Shown here one piece after another: positions 39,756-50,187 of a stretch of 64,000 nt of DNA. The translations under genes and the position numbers were made by a program. The stretch is from contig JADWOT020000001.1 in assembly GCA_036345935.2 (NCBI GenBank), positions 9,780,315-9,844,314 of the forward strand, written 5' to 3'. Every line of letters begins with the position of its first letter. Within the stretch, counting starts at the first letter, position 1. The notes beneath the pieces were generated by a model that searched no databases, was not told where the DNA came from, and was given only the letters and a program-made list of their open reading frames with translations. Source of the DNA: Taenia hydatigena. Taxonomy: Eukaryota; Platyhelminthes; Cestoda; Cyclophyllidea; Taeniidae.

Positions 39756-40330
39756 ATGACGGTGTCTCAGAACAGTGAACCGCCTCTTTTTAGGCATAAG
39801 CGCAGGGAGGGGGAGGAGAATGAAGATGTCCCAATAAATGTTGTCGATATGAATAACGTGCAGAATATCTGGAACGATTTCAGCATGAATTGTAGGGGCG
39901 TCTCCTGTAAGGAATGGAGAACACGGCTGGTTTTCTTTTGTTTAGACCACTATGATTTAGCAGTAATTAAAATATTCAACACAAAAAATGGTGCCCGTGT
40001 TGTTTGTTCAGCTCTCAATCTCACCCACGATCGCTTGTATGGTCATTGTACCTTCGTTGGGTAAGTTGACCTCCAAGCCACGCTATTAGCTTCAATCCTT
40101 TTAACACGCCGACCATTTTTACTTTAATCAGGTATCATGTCAACTTTTGCCTTGAGACGACTCTCAAAGAGCTACAGCGGCATTCACAAACTGCAATTCA
40201 GCACGCACGCTTTATGTACTTAAGTTTAAATCCTGTATTTTGGCACCCAGATAAAGTTAAGGCAAAGTCATGCCCATTCGATTATGCTCAACGTCGACGG
40301 TATGGCTCATTTGACTCCTCCAGAGACTAA
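39756..40330 (+). CDS. Two-exon gene of unknown function
   Basis: Exon 1 runs from an ATG at 39,756 to 40,060 and ends at a GG/GTAAGT donor. A 71-base intron has a pyrimidine-rich end and TTTAATCAG acceptor. Exon 2 is 40,132-40,330 and ends in TAA. Splicing keeps the frame and gives about 167 residues. The N-terminus is acidic and basic by turns; the core includes EWRTRLVFFCLDHYDLAVIK and, across the junction, CTFVGYHVNFCLET; the end is basic (AQRRRYGSFDSSRD). There is no signal peptide, membrane segment or domain I recognise. Its 3' end faces the broken kinase copy on the other strand less than 100 bases away. The clean splice sites and uninterrupted frame argue for a live gene. Confidence 0.55.
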
Positions 40331-40421
40331 AAGTCGTATGGAAGACATGTTGCCAAATACAAAAGGCATTATTAAGGGAACTGTGTTTGCATAATATAAT
40401 CAGTGCACAAATAGGCTGCAG

Positions 40422-41440
40422 TTAGTGAATCCATCCACAAATACTGAAAACAGTAGTATAGGGAAGGGTCACCGTTTTTAAAATAGGGAACCGTCTGTGA
40501 GAAGATGCTTTCCAGTCATCCAAAGAAAGTGATGTGAGCAAAGCTCCACTCATTCTCCTCAAGGTGGTTGGACAACTCAACCAAGTAAATGCCATCGTCA
40601 TGCATTCGAGGAAGAGGACTCGTAAATCGAAGCTTGCTATAGACTCCTCGATCTTGTCAGGCATCAAATCGACGTTTGCTAGCTCTTCTCAATCAGGTGG
40701 CACTCTCTCCACCTGAGGAACACCAGCTCCGTCAAGTGCGTAATGGGAACTGCGATCCACTACCGGTGTTTCCTTGCAGTACGCAGCCTTGAGAAGCAAA
40801 AAATCACGTCGACCGTCCACGAAGTCACTTAAGTTGGCCTGAGATGTTAGCTGGGAGGAAAGGCAAGGTGATTGCAATGTACCAGAAGCTACCTCGTCCC
40901 AATCGACAGCGCCATGGAAGTGCAGATCCCTATCATTTGTGATGTCTGGACGCTCCTTATGATTGTGTATGAGGCAGGACTGGGACAAAGCCTGCAGTGA
41001 CTTTGAGAGCTTTTTACCTCCCTTATGCTATATCGACCTGACCTCGTCCACCGCATTACATCGATCCCTCCACTAGCATTCGGTTGCACTGGTTTAGACA
41101 AAATGTAGGCAATCGGAAGGGTTAGACTCCACGCATGTGCCTTTGTTGTAATTGCTATCCTATTGGCTAGTTTTACGTGCCATGAAATGGGGAGTTGTGC
41201 AAAATTCGTGAGCTTCTGGCGGATTCTCATTCTCTGGCATGTCATATGACCGATCATATTCAGCGATGAGAATATGACCTGAGTCTGAGAGGAGTGCACG
41301 ATGCTCATGGCGTGAAGACATTGCAGGCCACAAATAATTTCACAAGCGCAAAATTACGCATCACCTTCGGGCACGTCGTCAAGGTGGCAGTCGAGAGTAA
41401 AGAGATCAAGATCTCTACCTTTGTACAGCATTTGGACACT
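40422..41440 (-). pseudogene. Degenerate AGC-family protein kinase copy
   Basis: From about 41,440 the minus strand reads GRDLDLFTLDCHLDDVPEGD-A, a stop (TAA at 41,356-41,354), then FCACEIICGLQCLHAMSIVH. This is the kinase alpha-D to catalytic-loop region, where a live kinase has an arginine-type residue at the stop and HRDLK after IVH; here HSSQT follows. GHMT further on matches the GHIK before DFG, which is lost. Later come ASGGIDVMRW (compare VDWW) and KERPDI, DLHFHGAVDWDEVASG, in the order of an AGC kinase C-lobe and C-tail. Frame changes occur at 40,992-41,017 (26 bases, GTAAAA...TGCAG) and 40,683-40,712 (30 bases, containing a stop); these could be tiny introns or indels. The in-frame stop and missing catalytic residues make it a pseudogene. 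Confidence 0.6.
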
Positions 41441-44110
41441 ACTCAAGTGGTTTCACTGTGAACTCTCTAACAGCATCAGCTTGGCGTTATTGTGCGGCGT
41501 TGTGTGGGCCATGCGAGGAGCTAATGGCAAACTCCGATCACTTTCACTTGCAGACGTGACGTCGCATTACATCGTCATGAATTCCTAGTGTCTGACACAT
41601 AACAACACATCGGGATATGCTTCCTGTGCCCACTCCTGTGCCCAATTTGATGCATGCGTGCAGTTGCAGCCACAGCGATGGAGCCACATGGGCAAGGGAT
41701 CATCATTGGAAGTCCAACTGGCAAGAGACTAATAACACATGTTGACTAGTGGTTTTTTCAAAATTATCTCTTTATCGGCTTTTGCTTAAAATGACTTCCA
41801 TTATGATTATGGTCATATTCTCATCTACTAAGAGTTTCAAGCACTTGCATAAAAGTTGTTAATGCGAATGAATGCAAGCAACCTACACGTCATCTCTCTT
41901 TTGTGTTCTGCCATATTTGGGAGTTAAGGTACCAAAACTTGACACAAGATTTGACTGGTCAATCCCCGGACAGTGCGATGATTGTGGTACTAATTCCAAG
42001 TGTTTGAGGTGTTATCAGAACTCCGAAAACGCATATGATGTCTGGGCTTCAGCGGATTTATTGACTTAGCAAGAAGTGCATTTAGCATAACTAGTATTAA
42101 CACAAAGTGAAAAGGCAGTGGGAGATCAGCGTATGGCATTACATTGCTATGTTTGTTATCGTTCTGACTGGTTATGAAAGTGGTTGAGACTGGTGATGCA
42201 TAACGTTTTAATAAGAGTCAGGAGATGGATGGAAGTGGATTGAAGCAGACAAGCATGGTGCAGTGATGTTCACGTGTTCGTTTACGAAAATAGTGAGTGA
42301 GTGTGTGTCAGTCCTCTCGTTAGTTGTGCAATGGCAAAACGGCTATGCTGCACGTCAGTGACACTCTAAACTGGTGATGGAAGCAGACCCTCATTTTGCT
42401 TTGTCTCCCCTCATCTTCCCTACACCACGTTAGGCCTCGATACGTTGATATACGTTGCGCTGAGCTAAGGCAACTCTATGCTACACTACTCTGCAAATAG
42501 AACTGATAGTACTGCTTGATAGTAGACATCTCCTGCCTAGTCAAGTGTAGTGTCTATTGATTGGGTAAACGGCAATGCTCATTACCTCCTCCATACAATA
42601 CCTCAACAGCACTGCCTTCTCTCATATGCTCAAGACTCACAAATGACCGATCTCTAGTTTTACATTTTAGACAGTCGACTCCAATGAAATACCTCCGAAT
42701 GGTAGTACCATCGTTAATGTCGATGGCCAGTGTATTTTACCGAAAGCTGTTTCCTATCAGACACGTGAAGTGACTGACTACGCCTCTTCGATTTGTCAAA
42801 ATTCCAACACTCTTACGTCACTCAAGAAACTTTATTCGGATTTAGGTAAACACCTTGTGATGGGACAGTGAAGCCTCCAATTGTCCAAAGAACGATGGAC
42901 ACAAGAGCAGCATCGGAAAAGCAAAGGCCAAAGACCAGCAATCTTGAACAGGCGGTGTATTTTACCAAAGAATTAGTGGTGCTCCTCATTCGCTTCTGCT
43001 TCTTTCACATTTACGATGCTGCACGAAATTCAGCCGGGGTGAAGAATCACATGGGCAACTGAAGCCTATTCTCACAAAACCACCTTCAAGAAATTATGTC
43101 CGAAATCGACACTAGGTGGCATGTGGGACACGACGCAACACGTGTCTTTGGTTATATCACGCACGTGTTAGATGCGAAGAGGTCAATGCACAACCAACCG
43201 TCAAACATGCTCTTCTACGCGTTTCATCGTCTTCTACCATTCATCTTGCTTCCCATTGTCGTTTCTGTCATCCAGTTTTCGTCAGTGCTTCACTCGCGCT
43301 ATTCTTCCTCCTCGACTCTGGTCTCCTTCTCATGCTGCACTTTCGCCACCTCCCTCTTCATCTCCTCGTCACTCGGCCAGTCTGGAAGCGTCAAAAGCCC
43401 AAAACAGATTGATATCGTAAAAATTCATGGTAAATTATTGTACCAATCCCTCCTTCATTCCACGTGTTATGTTCTTCTCCTTCTCCCTCACTTTATTTGC
43501 ATGCAGCATTTTAATGTAATCACAACTGGTATCCCAATTTGAATCACATGGGAAAGAAAAACTATAGTTAACCTCCTTAAGCATGTCGTGCTACATTAGC
43601 TCACGTTTTCCCAGTAGGTTAGGAGGGAGAAAAAAGTAACGAAGTATCACAACACTGTGCAGAGACATCCTACAATCACATTTCCTAATGCCCTTCTTGC
43701 AAGCCTTACCCTCACTCCTCCCCTTCTCTCGACTTCTTGCCTCTTTTCTCACTCAATCATTCCTTCATCCATTTCAGCTAAACGACCATGCTACTTCACA
43801 TTCTCCAGGTAATTGCAATTATAGCCATTGTCCTCCCGGAGTACGAGGCAATGATTCGTCCAGGTATAAAGTTGGGAATACCCCTTCGATAGCTGCGTTT
43901 CATTCTTTGGGAGTAAGTACCCGATCTCTTTAATCAATTTTACACCTTACACATCTCTTACTATGCCACTTTTACTTTTATGCAACTTACATGCGGCAAC
44001 AACCGCCAAATCGATGGCAGCAGTAGTAGTAGCTGACCCATTCTCCTTACTTTTGAAGCACTTCAACGAGGTGCGCTTGACTAGACTTGACAAAATCAGA
44101 CTAGATTGGA
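41441..44110. other. Intergenic stretch left of the palindrome
   Basis: No supported gene. Overlapping plus-strand frames at 43,096-43,542 sit in C/T-rich low-complexity sequence and are not convincing. The N-lobe of the kinase copy would lie near 41,440-42,000 but I could not find it. Confidence 0.45.
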
Positions 44111-44348
44111 CTGGACACATCCCAAATTTTACCACTCTTGGAGTAAAGACCCCTTCCGCGTAGTAAAAGTGCTCTCCCTCATGAACTACCTTGGCCGAAA
44201 CGCAGAACTCCGCACCCAGCTAATAATGGTCCATCACAATAGGGTCCGACTTTACAGAGGTGCTCCACCGCTCGGTTACGAGGACGAAGCCTACGTAATC
44301 GTAGAAGAAAGGGAACCAACCGATGGTTTGATTAAAGCGAATCAATGA
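44111..44348 (+). mobile_element. Ty3/gypsy integrase C-terminal fragment (left copy)
   Basis: A plus-strand frame with FYHSWSKDPFRVVKVLS, NYLGRNAELRTQ and HHNRVRLYRG matches the integrase C-terminal region preserved at 53,815-53,953 on the other strand, ending in a TGA at 44,346-44,348. It is cut on its left side exactly where the palindrome begins, so the rest of pol is missing on this side. Confidence 0.8.
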
Positions 44349-44651
44349 GAGTAGTACCAAAAACGGCGCTCAAAATACAAGGAGACCGTGCAATACTTAT
44401 GTTTTTTAAATGCGCTTTGTAGGCCAGAGTCGGGAGAACAATTTGGAACCTGGTAGCGGAGTGGTGTGGTGACTCCCAGGAACGTGACTTATCCTCGTCA
44501 TGAACTCTCTTACAAGGTCTCGCTGTACTCTCTCTCTCTCTCTCTCATAACAAACATGTCTGAGCGTGCTCAGACTTCTAATAACAAGGGAGATAAGAAG
44601 GGAGAGGAGGAACCCTCTACAATGTTAACATGTCGCTTTCAAATAATTTGA
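44349..44651 (+). mobile_element. Gypsy LTR-like segment, primer-binding-like site and gag start (left copy)
   Basis: About 100 bases follow the integrase stop, then TGGTAGCGGAGTGG (44,451-44,464), which resembles the complement of an initiator tRNA-Met 3' end. Immediately after is TGGTGACTCC (44,467-44,476), which resembles the tRNA-Trp-type site used by some flatworm gypsy elements. A CT microsatellite (about 44,528-44,546) precedes an ATG at 44,556 opening a short lysine-rich frame, probably the start of gag, which ends at 44,651. The order pol end, LTR-like segment, gag start suggests a junction between two tandem elements sharing one LTR. The LTR limits are not clear. Confidence 0.55.
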
Positions 44652-47600
44652 TTAAACTTATTTTGCAAGTCCAAAAATCTTTTTAGAAAAAGTGAAGAAA
44701 TCGTTGTTTTTCTATGTTAGAACAAAAGGGGAACAGATGTGAATTTTCACGTCTGTCTAATTTATCCAAAGTTATTTTGCTCAAATTTATACATGCATAA
44801 GGTTTCGTAATTTCTGCTAAAAACTTGAAGTCAATTGCAGCTAGTATTCGTTTGCGATACCTAACACTTTAAAGAAAAATAAGTTAAACCATTTTTGCTA
44901 ATGACATTGACAGCCGCATTGTAGCCTTTCGCCGGTGCAGTGGCGCTTTCGTTGGTTTTTGTCTATGCGAGGATTTTGTTCAATGAGGTTCTGCCCGTTA
45001 ATAAATGGAGAATCCGGACTGACACTGCGTTCACTTTGGCGAAATAGAATAGAATCAACAGGAGTGCATTTGTCCTAATTGATCACTACCTGGGAAGCTG
45101 GGAGTTTTTGCCGTACAATAACAAGTACGAGTATTACTTCCGTCATTGCTCCGTACATTGCTCAGGCAAGAGTGAATTGCAATTCATGCAACTTTTCCAT
45201 GCATTTTGTGCTCTAATGGCTTGAATATACGCATTTAAGGTGTTGATGCGCTACGGCTATTTACGTTTAAGTCTTTTCATAATGCGTGGTATCATTCATA
45301 TTCTATTCACTGGCTTCTACATCGCCGGTTGCAACTTCAGTCTGCGGTTTTGTGTTGACTATTTCCTAAATGCACAAAGCGGGGCTTCAGTCACCACTTA
45401 TCCGTAGGTTCGATTTCTACGTGAGTTGATGTTTGAGGTTGATCCGAAGAAAAGGAATGGCTTCTTGTTGTTGTGGAGCTGTTTGCTTTGGGGGTTGTAG
45501 CGGACTTTCCTGCATTACAATGAAGCCATCCGTCTTTCCAGGCGCAACTTGATTTAAATGGGAATGAATGAGACTTTCATCGTGCGAGTTGTAGGTAACA
45601 CTCATACCTACGTTTGGGAGGTTGTAGACAAATCGACAGATGTTTGTCAATAAAAGAGCATGTCTTCTATGATTGATCGCTTGTAATCGCAGCCGCTTGA
45701 CTTATAATGGGTGGCAGAGGATGTAAATGTTTTTTCTACTAAAATTTTTTGTAGATGTGAGATTCATCCCATTGTATCGTCAAACCGTGTATAGTGAATT
45801 GCTAAACATGAAGTGTACTTCAACGGGCGTCAACGACACGAAATGTGCTCGAGAAGGGGAGGCATGAGTTGGAGAAGGTGGGTGGACTTCGGGGACGGAG
45901 CAGATGGGATGTGTATCGCGAGGAAGTAGCAAGAACAAACTGGTGAGCTAGTTCTCAATCTACAACGGTGTTAAATGGACCGATTCAGACCTTGCTTCTG
46001 CTTGCTATTTTAATTTTTTCACAATATTCAAATCTGTGATTTCGGAGTTCGTTAGTGTGTTATGAACCGTCAGACTGCAAGCTGAGGCTGTCACGTGCCT
46101 ATGATGCAGGTGATGGCTTGTGGGTGTGAGGGTGGATTTCTGACTAGTAGCCATTTTAGGGACCGATCATCCAGTTAGAAGGACAATTCAGCCATTCATT
46201 TGACTGGACTTTGCTTTTTTTGCAGGTGCAGGACATGGAGTTGCGTGTGCGAGTGCTGAGTTGGTGCTCCCGATGTCATCGCGGTTATGAATGGTGGGCA
46301 GTCGACACGTGGGATGTCGAATGTTCGACCACTTCGACTGGATGTTTACCGTGGAATGCATAAACGGGATATCATCCACTGAAACATTTGTGTATTGCTG
46401 CTGTTTATTTCCTGTGCTGTATTGTTTGGTCTTTTTTGATGAGTTAAGATAGGTTCATTTTAATGTGCGGTGGTTGGCTTTTGTAGTGTGCTCATTACCT
46501 TCGCTAGGGTGTGGTGTGCCATTCGTGGATGTGGGTTCTGAGCTCACAGCGCAGATTGTGGTGGTGGTTGTAAGGGAGATGGTAATTCTTGAGTTTTGGG
46601 TGTATAAGGAGGCCGTAATGGGCGGGTTGATCATTCTTTCTGCCGAAGTACGAGAGGCAGTGGCTGGACGGAATCCACTGCACATCTGATCGCGTTGGAT
46701 TTCGAAAAAACGATGCCGAGGGGCTGGCAGTAAAGAAGAGCTGTTCCAAGCAATGGGTCTTTTTTCATCGCATTCAAGTTTGCTGACGCTACAATACCTC
46801 GAAGGTCTTACATGCCTACGCCTAGGGTGGAGTTTGGGCCACCTTTATCCAAAGCAGAAAGCGACATCTCACAAACCAATAAGTGTTGGGCCCTTTCTCT
46901 ACTGGTTGTTTAATTCAAACTTGTCATTTTAAGTTTAAGCCTGGTTGAACGAGTTGCATGAGGTAGAAATGGGCGGAGTTGTAGAGCGTGGAACACATCC
47001 AGCAACTACACAGGGTAATGGCTTGCGAAGCGGCCCAATTCAGTGGTGGAAGTTACATCGTCCGCAAAGACGTTGGTTCCCCAATACACCAAAGGTCTTT
47101 TCACGAAGTTGCTTCACAAGAAGAGGATTCAATCCAGCTTTGCTTAGAACAGCATGTTCACAACACAATCAATGTCGCTTTACCATTCCACTGGTTAAGT
47201 CAATTCAGACCTGTCATTTCGAGGTTCAATCAGGCGAAGTAGGTGGTGTAAGCAACGGAGATGTGCAGCATGACAAATCAACCAACTGCATTGTGACAGC
47301 CTTATAAGTGTCTGCGTTGGTGACAATAGCGCACAATTTCCTCCAATACAATCGGAGAGCAATGCATTGGAAAGGACAGCGTAGACCATGATCGGATGCC
47401 CGGCAGGATTACGAGCATTAGGAGACAATCGGGTAGTATTCGACAAAAGATTTTTATTCAAATAAATGATTTATTACAGGTTGAAAAGAGAGGGAATTAT
47501 GCGATCGCTATAAGCACCAAACTCGAGACCAACCCATGACATTGCCACTACATCATCTCTTAAACCCATCTCACTAACAACCACGTACCACCTACTTTCT

Positions 47601-47892
47601 ACTAATTCTCACTCCCAACTCCAACCACCCTTCCATCGCGTTAGCTTCCAACGTCACGCCATTCCTTACTACCGATACCGAACATGCTTAATCAACCCAT
47701 CTACGCTTTACTCTTCAACAACCAAACTCAACAACACAGTAACCAACACATTCAACCACTTCATGTCCGCACCCGTTAACTTCACATCAATGACTCTCCC
47801 ATCCCTTCGCTTGCACGAACACATCCACCGCGCCGAAATTCCACACCCAACCCCTCCTCTCCCAATGCCCCAACCCGAAGAGTATGGTACAT
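44652..47892. other. Left-arm non-coding flank of the H2A unit
   Basis: Several open frames here recur in the mirror arm, for example 46,455-46,685 with 51,402-51,632, and 45,417-45,650 with 52,431-52,667. In the first pair I count about 13 base differences, of which only about three are silent, as expected of unconstrained sequence. I therefore treat them as chance frames carried by the duplication. A T-arm-like hairpin near 45,408-45,424 is not matched in the mirror arm. Confidence 0.55.
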
Positions 47893-47998
47893 CATTTCCC
47901 AAAGACTCGTTCACACACACAAAAACATGCAAAGGTGGCTGCAAAAGCACTAATCGGTCGGTCACTCCTCAGTAGCCTAAGCGAAAAACAAACAACCG

Positions 47999-48024
47999 TC
48001 TTTCCGGTGGCCCTCAAAAGGGCC
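47999..48024 (-). terminator. Histone 3' stem-loop and downstream element, left H2A
   Basis: On the minus strand GGCCCTTTTGAGGGCC (48,024-48,009) is a perfect six-pair stem with a four-base loop, fitting the metazoan histone consensus. It is followed by a purine-rich GGAAAGA element (to about 47,999) of the kind that pairs with U7 snRNA. It begins 69 bases after the stop codon. Confidence 0.9.
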
Positions 48025-48092
48025 GTTGTCACGTTCATAGTTGCAGCAGACTCATCAAGTCAGTCCAGCGGTCAGTAAGGCACTCGGTCGAC

Positions 48093-48542
<450 letters not shown>

Positions 48543-48565
48543 TCACATGCCGCACTGCTCCCGCC

Positions 48566-48680
48566 CTATAAGCCACATTTATCACACTGAGGCACACTTC
48601 TCATTGGTCACAGAGCAGTCTAACCAATTTGCACATCTCATTGGTTTGCCAACGTCAACGCCCTCTGCCATTGGTTGTTT
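48566..48680 (-). promoter_or_regulatory. H2A promoter (left copy)
   Basis: Upstream of the minus-strand start lie a TATA-like CTTATAGGG at 48,573-48,566 and several CCAAT/ATTGG boxes between about 48,603 and 48,675, including both orientations. This arrangement is usual for replication-dependent histone genes, where the CCAAT boxes bind NF-Y. The whole promoter is identical to its mirror. Confidence 0.75.
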
Positions 48681-48865
48681 ACTAATCATCCTGCTGCAAT
48701 GAACAGATTACTGCGCCTTGCCTGACTGGATTGTGTGCGAGAGAAGCCATGTATTTTCATTTAACTCCCACCTCAGATGACCTGCGTTTTATCGATATCG
48801 CATGCACTGCAACATCATACATCCATGCACCCTAAATCGTCCTAGTTATCTATGTTAGAAAAGGA

Positions 48866-49211
48866 GAAGCATTTGTCCACAATGAACGGCTATTGTTGAT
48901 GCTTTTTACAATTTCCGCAATATTAAACAATTGATAGCTTGTAGCGTTCTCAGCCTTTTTGCGTGCACCAACTTTACTGGCGTTGTTAATTTTGGGTTAG
49001 GCGTCATTTTAGTCAACACGCCTGTACACGTAAATGTAGTTGCTATAAGAGCATTTGCCAAAATAAATAGGAAACACTATCAAGTAAGTAATTAGCAGAA
49101 GAAGAATAAAGAAGGAAATTGGAGGAAACCTAACCGCACATGTCAAGAATACAGCGTAAAAGTAAATTAGGCATGTACGAAAGCTATCTGTCCATTGCGT
49201 TATCTACTCTG
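48866..49211. other. Palindrome spacer
   Basis: About 346 bases of unique, AT-rich sequence separate the two arms. No reading frame, RNA gene or motif stands out. It is the midpoint between two divergent H2A genes whose start codons are 1.12 kb apart. Confidence 0.8.
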
Positions 49212-49399
49212 TCCTTTTCTAACATAGCTAACTAGGACGATTTAGGGTGTATGGGTGTATGATGTTGCAGTGCATGCGATATCGATAAAACGCAGGTCAT
49301 CTGAGGTGAGAGTTTTGAATAAAAATGCATGGCTTCTCCCGCACACAATCTAGTCAGGCGAGGCGCAGTAATCTGTTCATTGCAGCAGGATGATTAGTA

Positions 49400-49515
49400 A
49401 ACAACCAATGGCAGAGGGCGTTGACGTTGGCAAACCAATGAGATGTGCAAATTGGTTAGACTGCTCTGTGACCAATGAGAAGTGTGCCTCAGTGTGATAA
49501 ATGTGGCTTATAGGG
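49400..49515 (+). promoter_or_regulatory. H2A promoter (right copy)
   Basis: CCAAT boxes lie at 49,405-49,409, 49,435-49,439 and 49,472-49,476, with an inverted ATTGG at 49,451-49,455. A TTATAGGG box at 49,508-49,515 is about 90 bases before the ATG. This is a typical histone promoter and is identical to the left copy. Confidence 0.75.
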
Positions 49516-49536
49516 CGGGAGCAGTGCGGCATGTGA

Positions 49537-49986
<450 letters not shown>

Positions 49987-50054
49987 GTCGACCGAGTGCC
50001 TTACTGACCGCTGGACTGACTTGATGAGTCTGCTGCAACTATGAACGTGACAAC

Positions 50055-50080
50055 GGCCCTTTTGAGGGCCACCGGAAAGA
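50055..50080 (+). terminator. Histone 3' stem-loop and downstream element, right H2A
   Basis: GGCCCTTTTGAGGGCC occupies 50,055-50,070, followed by CCGGAAAGA to 50,080. The stem pairs perfectly. It marks the processed 3' end of a non-polyadenylated histone mRNA and mirrors the left copy exactly. Confidence 0.9.
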
Positions 50081-50187
50081 CGGTTGTTTGTTTTTCGCTT
50101 AGGCTACTGAGGAGTGACCGACCGATTAGTGCTTTTGCAGCCACCTTTGCATGTTTTTGTGTGTGTGAACGAGTCTTTGGGAAATGG

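Noticed and set aside
40422..41308. A functional kinase gene
   Set aside because: An in-frame TAA and loss of HRD and DFG residues make an active enzyme implausible.
45408..45424. T-arm-like hairpin with GGTTCGATT, possible tRNA
   Set aside because: No matching anticodon or acceptor stem upstream, and the hairpin is absent from the mirror arm.
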